Origin: Roseateles_B sp051857535
GTDB taxonomy: Bacteria; Pseudomonadota; Gammaproteobacteria; Burkholderiales; Burkholderiaceae_C
Assembly (NCBI RefSeq): GCF_051857535.1
Contig: NZ_JBPZGY010000009.1
Coordinates: 124,001 to 188,000 of the forward strand
Direction of reading: 5' to 3'
Length of the DNA: 64,000 nucleotides
This document shows positions 18,602-28,543 of the stretch, one piece after another; positions within the stretch are counted from its first letter, which is position 1; each line of letters starts with the position of its first letter. Position numbers and translations under genes: made by a program. A model generated the notes under the pieces. It was not told the DNA's origin and made no database searches. It saw nothing but the letters and a program-made list of their open reading frames with translations.

Positions 18602-19717
18602 TCAGTTCCGCTTGACCTGGCCGTCCTGCGCCACGAGGCAGGCCGTGACGATGTCGTCGTCCGCAGGGATCTGGAATCCGCCGTCCTTGGTGCAGACGAG
18701 CTTGAGAAAGTCCAGCACGTTGCGGGCGTAGAGGGCCGAGGCATCGGCCGCCACCAGGGAGGGCAGATTGGTTTCGCCCACCAGCGTGACGCCATGCTTG
18801 ACGACGGTCTGGCCGGGCTCGGTCAAGGGGCAGTTGCCGCCGGCAGGCGCGGCAAGGTCCACGACCACCGAGCCGGGCTTCATGGACTTCACCATGTCCT
18901 CGGTCACCAGCACGGGCGCCGCGCGGCCGGGGATCAAGGCCGTGGTGATGACCACGTCCGCCTGCGCCACGCGCTTGGCCACTTCCAGCTTCTGGCGCTC
19001 CAGCCAGCTCGGCGGCATGGGGCGGGCATAGCCGCCCACGCCTTCGGCCGCTTCCCTCTCCTCGGCGGTCTCGTAGGGCACGTCGATGAACTTGGCGCCC
19101 AGGGACTCGACCTGCTCCTTCACCGAGGGCCGCACGTCCGAAGCCTCGATCACCGCGCCCAGGCGCTTGGCCGTGGCGATGGCCTGCAGGCCCGCCACGC
19201 CCACGCCCAGCACGACCACGCGCGCGGCCTTGACCGTGCCGGCCGCCGTCATGAGCATGGGGAAGAAACGCTGGTAGCGCTCGGCCGCGATCATCACGGC
19301 CTTGTAGCCCGCCACATTGGCCTGGCTGGAGAGCACATCCATGCTCTGGGCCCGGGTGGTACGCGGGGCGGCTTCGAGGGCAAAGGCCGTGATCCGGGCG
19401 TCCGCCAGGCGCTGCAGGCCCTCGCGGTCAAAGGGATTGAGCATGCCCACCAGCACCGTGCCCGGCCTGACCAGCGCCAGTTCCTCCGGCCCTGGGGCGC
19501 GCACCTTGAGCAGCATCTCGGCCGCATAGGCCTGCTCGCGTGAGACCAGTTCGGCCCCCGCCGCGGCGTAGGCCTCGTCAGTCACGCTGGCCCGAAGGCC
19601 GGCGCCCCTCTCGACCTGCACACGATGGCCCTGGGCCACCAGCTTCTTCACGGTCTCCGGCGTGGCCGCGACACGGGACTCCCCCGCCGCGGTTTCCTGC
19701 GGCACTGCAATCAGCAT
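18602..19717 (-). CDS. pntAA: NAD(P) transhydrogenase subunit alpha part 1 (NAD-binding)
   Basis: A 371-residue soluble domain I of the transhydrogenase, which binds NAD(H). It begins MLIAVPQETAAGESRVAATPETV and contains VVLGVGVAGLQAIATAKRLGA, the Rossmann dinucleotide motif, and the RPGxxxxxx-type loop near residues 220-260. AGGAG precedes the ATG. It is first in the pntAA-pntAB-pntB operon. Confidence 0.96.
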   Translation of the reverse strand: MLIAVPQETAAGESRVAATPETVKKLVAQGHRVQVERGAGLRASVTDEAYAAAGAELVSREQAYAAEMLLKVRAPGPEELALVRPGTVLVGMLNPFDREGLQRLADARITAFALEAAPRTTRAQSMDVLSSQANVAGYKAVMIAAERYQRFFPMLMTAAGTVKAARVVVLGVGVAGLQAIATAKRLGAVIEASDVRPSVKEQVESLGAKFIDVPYETAEEREAAEGVGGYARPMPPSWLERQKLEVAKRVAQADVVITTALIPGRAAPVLVTEDMVKSMKPGSVVVDLAAPAGGNCPLTEPGQTVVKHGVTLVGETNLPSLVAADASALYARNVLDFLKLVCTKDGGFQIPADDDIVTACLVAQDGQVKRN

Positions 19718-19987
19718 CGGACTTCTCCTGTGGGAACGGAAGGCCGGCAGCCCATGTGCTTGCGCGGCCTGCGGATCTGTATCGGCAAGACTTGCGGCGA
19801 GCTTACATGGGCTTCATGACGCACAGACCCGGCAGCGAGCGCGGGTTTGCCCCAGGACACCCCTGGGCGCCGCCCGTGGCGCCGGCAGCAGCCCCATGGG
19901 GTCGGGCTTCGGGCGTCGGCGTCAGGGCCCATCCTTTCGCGAGACGCAAAGCCGGGCTTGCTGAGGCTTCCACACCACAATGCGGGG

Positions 19988-20506
19988 ATGAGCACGCCAG
20001 CACCCCCCGCCCGTTTCAAGCCCAGCGTCACCGTCGCCGCCGTGATCCAGCGACAGGGTCGCTACCTGATGGTCGAGGAGCAGACGCCCGAAGGCCTGCG
20101 CATCAACCAGCCCGCCGGCCACCTGGAGCAGGGGGAATCGCCGCTGCAGGCCGTCGTCCGGGAAGTGCGCGAGGAAACCGCGCACGCCTTCACGCCGCAG
20201 TCGCTGCTGGGCCTCTACATGGCCCGCTTCCAGCGCCCCGCCACCGGCGAGGACGTCACCTACCTGCGCCTGGCCTTCGTCGGCGAGGTTGGCGAGGCCC
20301 TGCCCGGCCTGGCGCTGGACCACGGCATCCTGCGCTGGCTCTGGCTCAGCGCCGAGGACATCGCCCAGGCGGACCGCGAGGGGCGCGCGCGTTCGGCCCT
20401 GGTCTGGCAGTGCGTGCAGGACCATCAACGCGGCCAGCGCCACCCCCTGGACTTGATCCACTGCGCGGACAGCCTCTGGCAACCCGATCGCTACCCGGCG
20501 GCCTAG
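19988..20506 (+). CDS. nudJ: Nudix hydrolase, NudJ-like
   Basis: A 172-residue Nudix protein. The Nudix box runs from GHLEQGESPLQ to REVREET (about residues 40-62) and fits GX5EX7REUXEEXXU. NudJ releases phosphate from HMP-PP, the thiamin intermediate, and from nucleoside di- and triphosphates. In E. coli nudJ lies directly before mnmA; here mnmA is the next-but-one gene on the same strand, which supports the assignment. The ATG at 19988 gives the usual N-terminus with FKPSVTVAAVIQRQGRYLMVEE. Confidence 0.85.
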   Translation: MSTPAPPARFKPSVTVAAVIQRQGRYLMVEEQTPEGLRINQPAGHLEQGESPLQAVVREVREETAHAFTPQSLLGLYMARFQRPATGEDVTYLRLAFVGEVGEALPGLALDHGILRWLWLSAEDIAQADREGRARSALVWQCVQDHQRGQRHPLDLIHCADSLWQPDRYPAA

Positions 20507-20649
20507 CCTGCTGCCTCCTGTACGGCGCCCGCCCTGGCACTTGACCTGCATCAAGACGCACATGCGACGCAGCAGCACGCCGTGCGCAGCAATGCACAGG
20601 CAACGAGAAGGCCAGGTGCTAGCATCACCGCGACCCACCATCTCGGCCC

Positions 20650-23601
20650 TTGCGTGCGGGCGGCCTACCGCTTCGCCCGAGGGGCCCCGCCGCCTTGCAA
20701 GTCCTCGATCGACTCGACCGCAGCCACCGGGCCGACCTGCGCAAGCTCCTGCCGCGCCTGGGTCTGATGCTGGGCGTGCTGCTCGCGTGCTGGGCCCTGC
20801 CGGTGCCGCCCTCGCTGCGAGGCCTGGCCTCCTATGCGCCGCTGCACGTGCTGCTGGAGACGCTGTCCATCATCGTCGCCTCGCTGATCTTCAGCCTGGC
20901 CTGGGGCAGCCGGCTGGGCCAGGTCTCGGGCAATGTATGCGTGCTGGCCTGCGCCTTTGCCGGCGTCGCCCTGCTGGACTTCTCGCATCTGCTGTCCTAT
21001 TCGGGGATGCCGGACTACATCACGCCGGCAGGCCCTGAGAAAGCCATCGACTTCTGGCTGGCGGCCCGGCTGCTCGCCTGCCTGGGCCTGCTGTGGATGG
21101 TCGCCACGCCTTGGCAGTCGGGCCTGCCGCGGCGGAACCGGCATGTCTTGCTGCTGGGCATAGGCGCCGTCGTGGCCTTGGTGCATTGGGCCGTGCTGCT
21201 GCATCCGGAGAGTCTCCCCCGCACCTTTGTGGCGGGGCAAGGCCTGACCCCGCTGAAGGTCGCCGCCGAGTACCTGCTGGTGGGCCTGCTGCTGCTGACG
21301 GCCCTGCTGCTGACGCGGCGCATGCGCGAGCCCACGCCCTTCAATGCCGCGGCACTGCTGGGCGCCGTGCTGAGCATGGCCATGAGCGAACTCTTCTTCA
21401 CGCTCTATGCCAGCGTGACCGATGTGCTCAATCTCGCCGGCCACGTGTACAAGGTCATCGGCTATCTGTTCCTGCACCGGGCCGTCTTCATGGAGGCCGT
21501 GCAGCGCCCCTACACGGAGCTGGAGCTGGTCAAGGAGCAGCTGCAGGCCACGCTCAAGACCGTCCCCGACCTGGTTTTCGAACTCGATGCCGATGGCCGC
21601 TACCTCTCCTACCATTCACCACCCAGCGACCTGCTGGCGGCGTCACCCAGCCATTTCATAGGCCGACTCATCTCGGAAGTCCTGCCGCCCGAGGCCACCG
21701 CTACCGTGATGCAGACCCTGGGCGAGGCCCTGGACCGCGGCAGCTCGGGCGGCCGCCGCATCGTGCTGGACCTGCCCATGGGCCGGCACTACTTCGAGCT
21801 TCACGCCACGCGGTGCCAGCAGGAGGCGGGGGAAAAGCCACGCCTGATCGTGCTGTCCCGCAACATCACCCAGGAAGTGAACGCCCGCGAGGCCCTGCTG
21901 GAGGCTGCGCAGCAGACCCAGACCATCCTGGACAACGTGATCGACGGCATCATCACCATCGATCGCCGGGGCACCGTCCGCAGCTACAACAGCTCGGCCC
22001 ACAAGATCTTCGGCTACGAAGCCAGCGAGGTCGTGGGGAACAACATCACCATGCTGATGCCCTCGCCCTATGCCGAGGCGCACGACCGCTACCTGGCCGA
22101 CTACGCCCGGACCGGCATCCGCCAGGTGATCGGCCGGGGCCGCGAGGTCGAGGGCCTGCGCAAGAACGGCGAGCGCTTCCCCATGAGCCTGGCCGTCAAC
22201 GAGATCGAGCGGGAGGGCGAGCGCATCTACATCGGCATGGTGCGCGACATCACCCAGCGCCGTGCCGCGGAGGCCGAGATCCAGCGCCTGGCCTTCTTCG
22301 ACCAACTGACCGATCTGCCCAACCGCCGCCTGCTGCTGGACCGGCTGGACCGCGCCGTGCTCAGCGCGGCGCGGCGCGGCCAGCTCGGTGCCCTGCTCTT
22401 CATCGACCTGGACGAGTTCAAGCTGCTCAACGACACCTGGGGCCACGACTTCGGCGATCGCGTGCTCGTGCAGGTGGCGCGTCGGCTCAGTGGCTCCGTG
22501 CGCGAGGGCGACACCGTGGCCCGCCTGGGCGGCGACGAATTCGTGATCATGCTCGAGAGCCTGGGCGAGACCCTCCAGGAAGCGGCCGCCCATGCCGAGA
22601 TGGTGGCGCGCAAGATCCTGCTGAACTTCGAGCAGCCCTTCCAGCTGCTGGAGCGCGAGCAGCACAGCAGCCCCAGCATCGGCATCACCCTGTTCGGAGA
22701 CAACCTGCTCAGTGCCAGCGAGCTGATGGCCCATGCCGACACGGCCATGTACCAGGCCAAGGCCCAGGGCAAGAACACGTTCCGCTTCTTCGACGCCGAG
22801 CTGCAGGCGGTGCTGGCCACGCGCGCGGCCCTGGAGACGGACCTGCGCCAGTCCATTGCACGGCGGCAGCTGCTGCTGCACTTCCAGCCCCAGGTCGACG
22901 AGCAGGGCCGGGTGCTGGGGGCCGAGGCCTTGCTGCGCTGGCAGCATCCCCAACGCGGCCTGGTGCCCCCCGGGGTCTTCATTCCCGCGGCCGAGCAATG
23001 CGGCTTCGTGCTGGAGCTGGGCCAATGGGTGCTGGATGCCGCCTGCCGGACGCTCGCAGCCTGGGCGCAGCACCCACGCTGCTGTCGGCTGGACCTGTCC
23101 ATCAACGTCAGCGCCCTGCAGCTGCGGGACGCCCATTTCGTCAACGGCGTGCTGGATGCCCTGCACCGCCACGGCGCCAGCCCGCGCCGGCTGAAGCTGG
23201 AGCTCACGGAGTCCCTGCTGGCCGAGAACGTCGAAGACACCATCGCGAAGATGAGCGAGTTGCGCAAAGCCGGCGTGGGCTTCTCACTGGACGATTTCGG
23301 CACCGGCTACTCCTCGCTGAACTACCTGCGCCGCCTGCCGCTGGAGGAGCTCAAGATCGACCGCAGCTTCGTCAATGACATGCTGGGCGACCCCAACGGC
23401 GCCGTGATCGCCCGCACCATCGTGGCCCTGGGCCAGACCTTCGGCCTGCAGGTGATCGCCGAGGGCGTGGAAACGCCCGAGCAGCGCGATGCCCTGCTGA
23501 AAATGGGCTGTCACCGTTTCCAGGGCTTCCTCTTCGGCCGCCCGGTGGACCAGGCCAGCTTCGAGCGCCTGCCGCAGGCGCTGGCGGCCGTGGCGAGCTG
23601 A
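20650..23601 (+). CDS. MASE3/PAS/GGDEF/EAL membrane protein
   Basis: A protein of up to 983 residues. The N-terminal third has about seven membrane segments, including LLDFSHLLSYSGMPDY and a FTLYASVTDVLNLAGHVYKV stretch, which fit the MASE3 sensor domain. Two PAS domains follow (about 295-415 and 415-535), then GGDEF at 627-631 and EAL at 759-761, both intact, with DDFGTGYSSLNYL. The start is uncertain: TTG at 20650 opens the frame, TTG at 20695 or ATG at 20767 are possible. The gene sits between nudJ and mnmA, which are neighbours in many proteobacteria, so it looks like an insertion into a conserved pair. The domain order and PAS-GGDEF-EAL part resemble the protein at 344-3541. Confidence 0.92.
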   Translation: MRAGGLPLRPRGPAALQVLDRLDRSHRADLRKLLPRLGLMLGVLLACWALPVPPSLRGLASYAPLHVLLETLSIIVASLIFSLAWGSRLGQVSGNVCVLACAFAGVALLDFSHLLSYSGMPDYITPAGPEKAIDFWLAARLLACLGLLWMVATPWQSGLPRRNRHVLLLGIGAVVALVHWAVLLHPESLPRTFVAGQGLTPLKVAAEYLLVGLLLLTALLLTRRMREPTPFNAAALLGAVLSMAMSELFFTLYASVTDVLNLAGHVYKVIGYLFLHRAVFMEAVQRPYTELELVKEQLQATLKTVPDLVFELDADGRYLSYHSPPSDLLAASPSHFIGRLISEVLPPEATATVMQTLGEALDRGSSGGRRIVLDLPMGRHYFELHATRCQQEAGEKPRLIVLSRNITQEVNAREALLEAAQQTQTILDNVIDGIITIDRRGTVRSYNSSAHKIFGYEASEVVGNNITMLMPSPYAEAHDRYLADYARTGIRQVIGRGREVEGLRKNGERFPMSLAVNEIEREGERIYIGMVRDITQRRAAEAEIQRLAFFDQLTDLPNRRLLLDRLDRAVLSAARRGQLGALLFIDLDEFKLLNDTWGHDFGDRVLVQVARRLSGSVREGDTVARLGGDEFVIMLESLGETLQEAAAHAEMVARKILLNFEQPFQLLEREQHSSPSIGITLFGDNLLSASELMAHADTAMYQAKAQGKNTFRFFDAELQAVLATRAALETDLRQSIARRQLLLHFQPQVDEQGRVLGAEALLRWQHPQRGLVPPGVFIPAAEQCGFVLELGQWVLDAACRTLAAWAQHPRCCRLDLSINVSALQLRDAHFVNGVLDALHRHGASPRRLKLELTESLLAENVEDTIAKMSELRKAGVGFSLDDFGTGYSSLNYLRRLPLEELKIDRSFVNDMLGDPNGAVIARTIVALGQTFGLQVIAEGVETPEQRDALLKMGCHRFQGFLFGRPVDQASFERLPQALAAVAS

Positions 23602-23660
23602 GCAGGGCCCGCAAAGCCCCAGGCCCGGGCCAAGGTGCCGGCATTTGGGACAATCGGGGC

Positions 23661-24803
23661 ATGAGTTCGCCCCTGCCCCCGTTGTCCCCCACGTCCGCCC
23701 GGCAGCGCATCGTCATCGGCCTGTCCGGCGGTGTCGATTCCGCCGTCTCCGCCTACCTGCTGAAGAAAGCCGGCCACGAGGTGATCGGCATCTTCATGAA
23801 GAACTGGGAAGACGACGACAACGACGAATACTGCTCCTCCCGCCAGGACTTCCTGGATGCGGCCTCGGTGGCCGACGTGATCGGCATCGAGATCGAGCAC
23901 GTCAACTTCGCTGCGGACTACAAGGACCGCGTCTTCGCCGCCTTCCTGCGCGAATACCAGGCCGGCCGCACACCCAACCCCGACGTGCTGTGCAATGCCG
24001 AGATCAAGTTCAAGGCCTTCCTGGATCACGCCATGGCGCGCGGCGCCGAGAAGATCGCCACGGGGCACTATGCCCGCGTGCGCAGCGTCGGTGATCAAGT
24101 GCAGTTGCTCAAGGGCCTGGACCCGCTGAAGGACCAGAGCTATTTCCTGCACCGCCTGCAACAGCACCAACTGGCCAAGACACTCTTCCCCGTGGGCGAG
24201 CTGCCCAAGACCGAGGTACGCCGCATCGCCGAGGAGATCGGCCTGCCCAATGCCAAGAAGAAGGACTCCACCGGCATCTGCTTCATCGGCGAACGGCCCT
24301 TCCGCGAGTTCCTCAACCGCTACCTCTCCCACCAGCCCGGTCCCATCAAGGACGAGCGTGGCCGCAAGCTGGGCGAGCATGTGGGCCTGTCCTTCTACAC
24401 CCTGGGCCAGCGCCAGGGCCTGGGCATCGGTGGCATCAAGGAGAAGGGCGCCCCGCGCGGCGGCGGCGAACATGCGCCCTGGTTCGTGGCCCGCAAGGAC
24501 CTGGAGACCAACACCCTCGTCGTGGTGCAGGGCCATGACCACCCCCTGCTGCAGTACCGCAGCCTCATCGCCGACGACCTCTCCTGGTGCGGCCCCGCGC
24601 CGGCCTTCGGCGGCTTCGGCGCCAAGACCCGCTACCGCCAGGCCGACGCGCCCTGCGCCTTCACGCCCGAGCACCCGGGCGCTGGCCAGTTCCGCCTGGA
24701 CTTCCCGCAGGCGCAATGGGCGGTGACGCCGGGCCAGAGCGCCGTGCTCTACGATGGCGAGGTCTGCCTGGGCGGCGGCGTGATCGCCGAAGCCATCCCC
24801 TGA
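23661..24803 (+). CDS. mnmA: tRNA 2-thiouridine(34) synthase MnmA
   Basis: A 380-residue enzyme that thiolates U34 in tRNA-Lys, -Glu and -Gln, using persulfide sulfur passed by Tus proteins and ATP. The PP-loop IGLSGGVDSAVSAYLL is near the N-terminus. NPDVLCNAEIKF holds the first catalytic cysteine and DSTGICFIGERPFREFL the second. Length is normal; the N-terminus has about 15 extra residues before the PP-loop strand. It is preceded by 59 bases after the GGDEF/EAL gene. Confidence 0.97.
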   Translation: MSSPLPPLSPTSARQRIVIGLSGGVDSAVSAYLLKKAGHEVIGIFMKNWEDDDNDEYCSSRQDFLDAASVADVIGIEIEHVNFAADYKDRVFAAFLREYQAGRTPNPDVLCNAEIKFKAFLDHAMARGAEKIATGHYARVRSVGDQVQLLKGLDPLKDQSYFLHRLQQHQLAKTLFPVGELPKTEVRRIAEEIGLPNAKKKDSTGICFIGERPFREFLNRYLSHQPGPIKDERGRKLGEHVGLSFYTLGQRQGLGIGGIKEKGAPRGGGEHAPWFVARKDLETNTLVVVQGHDHPLLQYRSLIADDLSWCGPAPAFGGFGAKTRYRQADAPCAFTPEHPGAGQFRLDFPQAQWAVTPGQSAVLYDGEVCLGGGVIAEAIP

Positions 24804-24842
24804 GCCCTGATCGGTGAATGCCCGGGCCATGACGCCCGGCAC

Positions 24843-26141
24843 GTGATCAAAGCCAGGCGCTGTGGCACGCTGGCGACTCCTCACGCCGCCATCTTGAACT
24901 TCGACCGCTTCCTCGCCCGCATCGCACGCCCCTCGGTGGTGTTGCGCATCGCCACCCTGGCCTACTTCCTGATGGAGTTCGGCAGCCTGGTGACGGCCCT
25001 GCGAGGCGGCAACTCCGAACCCTACGACGGCCTGCTGGCCCAGCTCTACCGCCGCGGCCTGGGCAATCCGCAGGACCCGGTGCTGGTGATCGCCTGCTTC
25101 CTGCTGTTCTGCGCCTTCATTTACCTCTTCTGGCAGGCGGCCCAGGAAAGCAGCCTGGACCGGCCGCGCCCGCGCGCCCTGCAGCGCATCGTGGCCCTGG
25201 ATGTGCTGGCCTGGTGCATCACGCCCGCCCTGCCCTTCCTGGTGACGGTACTGGCCTCGGTGCGGCTGCGCCTGCGCGCGGCCTTCTTCTTCGCGGTGAG
25301 TCAGGTCGTGATCCGCCTGCTGCTGTACGCGCTGCTGCCCTCGGAGACCGAGTGGCAGGAGCAGCGCCAACCCAATGCCTCGATGTGGGCCCTGATGATG
25401 GCCCAACTGGGTGCCTTCGTGGGCCTCTATGCCATGGCCTTCGGCATCGGCCGGCTGCTGGCCAACGAGGTGGACAAGCGCCGCTGGCTGCAGGTCATGC
25501 TGGCCGAGAAGACCTCGGGCGAGGCTCTGCAGGCCGAGCAGCTGCGCTATGCCGAACGCATGATGATGGCCCGCGAGCTGCACGATGTGATGGGCCACCA
25601 CCTGACTGCACTGAACCTGCAGCTGCAGCTCTCCGAGGCCCTGCTCAAGCGCAATGACCCCGACGGCGCCTCGCAGGCCGTGGCCCGAGCCCGCGAAGGC
25701 GCCGCCCACCTGCTGGCCGATGTGCGCGCCGCCGTCTCGGCCGAGCGTGCCAGCAACCGCATCGACCTGCGTGAGGCCCTGCAGGCGCTCGCCCAGGGCA
25801 TTGCCAGCACCGATATCAGCCTGGAGCTGGACGAAGTCGCCCAGGACCTGAGCCCGCGCACCGCCCATGCCCTGCTGCGCTGCGTGCAGGAGGCCGTCAC
25901 CAACAGCGTGCGCCACGGCCGGGCCCAGCACATCGGCATCCGCCTGAGCCGCGTGGGCGAGGGCGATGCCGCCGAGGTCTGTGTGAGCGTCGAGGACGAC
26001 GGCCCCGGTGCGCCCAGGCTGCGCGAAGGCAACGGCCTCAAGGGCATGCAGGAACGCATGGCCGAGCTGGGCGGCAGCTTCAAGATCCTGAAAAACGGGC
26101 CCGGATTCATGATCGAATGGCGGGTACCGCGCAAGAGCTGA
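24843..26141 (+). CDS. Sensor histidine kinase (NarL-type)
   Basis: A 432-residue protein with about six membrane segments in the first 220 residues and no large periplasmic domain. A HisKA_3-type segment has H247 in MARELHDVMGHHLTALNL, followed by an HATPase domain with EAVTNSVRHGRA and EDDGPGAP and GLKGMQERM. The start is GTG at 24843, forty bases after mnmA. The response regulator begins 32 bases downstream, so the two form a pair. The signal is unknown. Confidence 0.92.
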   Translation: MIKARRCGTLATPHAAILNFDRFLARIARPSVVLRIATLAYFLMEFGSLVTALRGGNSEPYDGLLAQLYRRGLGNPQDPVLVIACFLLFCAFIYLFWQAAQESSLDRPRPRALQRIVALDVLAWCITPALPFLVTVLASVRLRLRAAFFFAVSQVVIRLLLYALLPSETEWQEQRQPNASMWALMMAQLGAFVGLYAMAFGIGRLLANEVDKRRWLQVMLAEKTSGEALQAEQLRYAERMMMARELHDVMGHHLTALNLQLQLSEALLKRNDPDGASQAVARAREGAAHLLADVRAAVSAERASNRIDLREALQALAQGIASTDISLELDEVAQDLSPRTAHALLRCVQEAVTNSVRHGRAQHIGIRLSRVGEGDAAEVCVSVEDDGPGAPRLREGNGLKGMQERMAELGGSFKILKNGPGFMIEWRVPRKS

Positions 26142-26173
26142 GCCCAGGAATCACGACGGAAGAGGAGATATCC

Positions 26174-26818
26174 ATGAGCGAGAAGATCAAGGTGCTGCTG
26201 GTAGAAGACCAGCAACTGGTGCGCGAAGGCCTCAAGGGCCTGCTGGCCCTGCATGAGGAGGTGCTGCTGATCGGCGAAGCCGCCGACGGCGCCGAGGCCC
26301 TGGAGAAACTGGCCGATGACCAGCCCGATGTCATCCTCTCCGACATGCGCATGCCGCGCCTGGACGGCACCGGCCTGATCCGCGCCCTGGCCGCGCGCGC
26401 CTGGAAGATTCCCGTGGTCCTGCTGACCACCTTCGACGACGCCGAGGCCTTCGACGAGGCCGTGCGCGCCGGTGCCAAGGGTTTCCTGCTCAAGGCCATC
26501 AGCCCGGACACCCTGGTCCAGGCCCTCAAGGATGTGGCCGCTGGCGGCACGGCCCTGCGGCCCTCGCTCACCGAGCGCATGGAGCGCCCCAGCGTCGAGC
26601 GCGCCTTCAGCGCCACGCCGCAGCCGGACCCGCTCTCTCCCAAGGAGCTGCAGGTGCTGCGACTGGTCGCCAGCGGCCGCAGCAACACCGAGATCGCCGC
26701 CCTGCTGGGCAATAGCGAGGGCGTGATCAAGAACCACTGCTCGGCCGTGTTCTCCAAGATGGGTGTGCGCGACCGCACCCAGGCCGTGCTGCGGGCGATC
26801 GACCTCGGCTGGATCTGA
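26174..26818 (+). CDS. LuxR-type response regulator (NarL family)
   Basis: A 214-residue regulator. The receiver (1-125) has phospho-acceptor D57 in LSDMRMPRLDG and the conserved K in FLLKAI. The C-terminal LuxR helix-turn-helix (about 150-210) contains LSPKELQVLRLVASGRSNTEIAALL. AGGAG eight bases before ATG 26174 decides the start against an upstream frame extension to 26117 that overlaps the kinase. It is the partner of the kinase at 24843-26141. Confidence 0.95.
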   Translation: MSEKIKVLLVEDQQLVREGLKGLLALHEEVLLIGEAADGAEALEKLADDQPDVILSDMRMPRLDGTGLIRALAARAWKIPVVLLTTFDDAEAFDEAVRAGAKGFLLKAISPDTLVQALKDVAAGGTALRPSLTERMERPSVERAFSATPQPDPLSPKELQVLRLVASGRSNTEIAALLGNSEGVIKNHCSAVFSKMGVRDRTQAVLRAIDLGWI

Positions 26819-26917
26819 ACGCCCCCGGCGGTCCTGCGCCGCGGGTTTTGGGCGGGAGCGCGTCCCGGAGCCGCCCAGGCCCGCCCAGACCCGCTCAGGA
26901 GTCTCGAAGGGCCCCGC

Positions 26918-27463
26918 TCAAGGGCCCTCTGCGGCCCGGCGCGCAGGCGCAGCCAGATGCAAGACCCAGAAGCGCTCATGGCGCCCCGTCCCGCTGACGC
27001 AAGCCAGCCCCATGTCCTCAAAGGCAGGCTGCATCAGGTTGCTGCAGTGCTCCTCGCTGCCGGCCCAGAGGGCAAAGACTTCGTCCGCTCCCAGGGGGCC
27101 TGCCGCCAGGTTTTCACCCACACTGCGCAGCAGATAGCCCGCCCCCTTCACCCGCTCCCGCAGGGACGGACTGCTCAGGCCCTGGTGGCTCAGTTCATCC
27201 CGGGCCGCCAGTTCGCCAGCAAAGCGCAGGGCCGAGTCCGCCAGTGCGGCGTTCCAGCGCAAAGGCCGGGCCGGCGCAAAGTCACGTGCGCCGCAGCGCC
27301 GCGCCTCGGCACGCCAGGCATTGGCCAGCCGCAGTGCATCCTCGACGCCCGGCGGGCAGTCCGGGGCAGGGGCGGGGGCGGGGGCGGTCACAGCCGCCAC
27401 GCAGCCCGGCACCCCGCCCAGCAGGCAGGCCAGGAGGATCAGCACGAAACGCAATGCAGCCAT
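26918..27463 (-). CDS. Secreted CAP-domain protein
   Basis: A 181-residue protein with a Sec signal (about 1-24, MAALRFVLILLACLLGG) followed by a short Ala/Pro linker. The CAP/SCP domain (about 38-172) shows NAALADSALRFAGELAARDELSHQG, SVGENLAAG and SEEHCSNLMQPAFEDMGLAC, with the conserved histidine and glutamate positions of the family. Bacterial CAP proteins are extracytoplasmic; their activity is mostly unknown. The acyltransferase gene lies 21 bases upstream and reads the same way, so they may be co-transcribed. Confidence 0.85.
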   Translation of the reverse strand: MAALRFVLILLACLLGGVPGCVAAVTAPAPAPAPDCPPGVEDALRLANAWRAEARRCGARDFAPARPLRWNAALADSALRFAGELAARDELSHQGLSSPSLRERVKGAGYLLRSVGENLAAGPLGADEVFALWAGSEEHCSNLMQPAFEDMGLACVSGTGRHERFWVLHLAAPARRAAEGP

Positions 27464-27484
27464 GGCGCGCGATCATAGGGCCGC

Positions 27485-28543
27485 TCAGGCACGCAGCAGG
27501 CGGCTGAGCCCGCGCCGCAGCGATTGCCGCAAGCGCTCGCAAGGCTCCGTCAGGGCCGCCGACAGCCCCAGGCTCAGCACCGTGACGCCGCCGCAGGCCA
27601 GCAGCGGCCACAGCGCAGTCAGCGCGGAGAAGAACTGCAGCAGCGGGTAGTGGAACAGGTAGATGGGGAAGGTCGCCCGTGACAGACGCGGCGCCCAGTG
27701 CGCCAGCAGGGCCGGCACGCTGCGTCCATGCAGCCAGGCCGACATGCCGGCCACATGGGCCGCCACGCCCAGGGCAATGAGGTTGTCCGAGACGAAGGCT
27801 TCCGAGTGCCCCATCAGCTGCACCAGCGGCTGGGGCAGCATCGCCAGCAGGCGCCAGGTGATGTAGAGGTTGCCCACCTTGCCCAGGGCGAGGGCCAGGG
27901 CCCAGGCCAGGCCGATGGCAGCCAGCATCCCGCCCTGCGAGGTGCCCATCGCACGCACCCGCGGGCTGCGATGGACCCACACACCCAGCCACCAGGCCGG
28001 CAGCAGCAGCAGCAGACGAGGCCCGATGAGCAGGCTGCAGGCCAGGGCCAGCGGCCAACGCCAGCGCCCGGGGGCAAAGCTCAGCACACCGAACAACAGG
28101 TAATAGCCCGCCTCATACGACAGGGACCACATGGGGATGTTGCTGCCGGCCGCCCAGCCCTCCACCCAGAACTCGTTGACAAAAACGGCCGAGGCGAGCG
28201 CACGAGCCCAGCCGCCCTGCACCTCCTCATACAGCGCGGGCAGCCACTGGCGGCCCCAGGCATCCAGCACCAGGGTCAAGGCGATGGCCGGCAGCGCCAC
28301 CGACCACAGCCGGCTCAGGCGCTGCACCGCGTAATGCCGCCAGTCGTGGTCCTTGTGCTCCCGGGTATAGGCGATCACATAGCCGGAGAGCACGAAGAAC
28401 ACCACCACCGACTCATGGCCGTGGCCAGCCAGGCCTTGCAGCCAGCGGCCGTGATAACTCGCATAGGACGCGTGATGGGCGAAGACCAGCAAGGCCGCGG
28501 CCAGACGCAGCAAGTCCAGGTAGATCGAAAAGGCCGGAGACAT
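27485..28543 (-). CDS. Acyltransferase family 3 membrane protein
   Basis: A 352-residue protein with about ten membrane segments. It opens MSPAFSIYLDLLRLAAALLV and has FAHHASYASY and VVFFVLSGYVIA, hallmarks of acyltransferase family 3 (OafA/YrhL type), which transfers acetyl or other acyl groups to surface sugars. The frame is open to 28588, but the ATG at 28543 matches the family start. No glycan genes surround it, so the acceptor cannot be named. Confidence 0.88.
   Translation of the reverse strand: MSPAFSIYLDLLRLAAALLVFAHHASYASYHGRWLQGLAGHGHESVVVFFVLSGYVIAYTREHKDHDWRHYAVQRLSRLWSVALPAIALTLVLDAWGRQWLPALYEEVQGGWARALASAVFVNEFWVEGWAAGSNIPMWSLSYEAGYYLLFGVLSFAPGRWRWPLALACSLLIGPRLLLLLPAWWLGVWVHRSPRVRAMGTSQGGMLAAIGLAWALALALGKVGNLYITWRLLAMLPQPLVQLMGHSEAFVSDNLIALGVAAHVAGMSAWLHGRSVPALLAHWAPRLSRATFPIYLFHYPLLQFFSALTALWPLLACGGVTVLSLGLSAALTEPCERLRQSLRRGLSRLLRA

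Noticed and set aside
23511..25931. 806-codon minus-strand frame opposite mnmA and the sensor kinase
   Set aside because: Antisense to mnmA, whose PP-loop and cysteine motifs are unmistakable.
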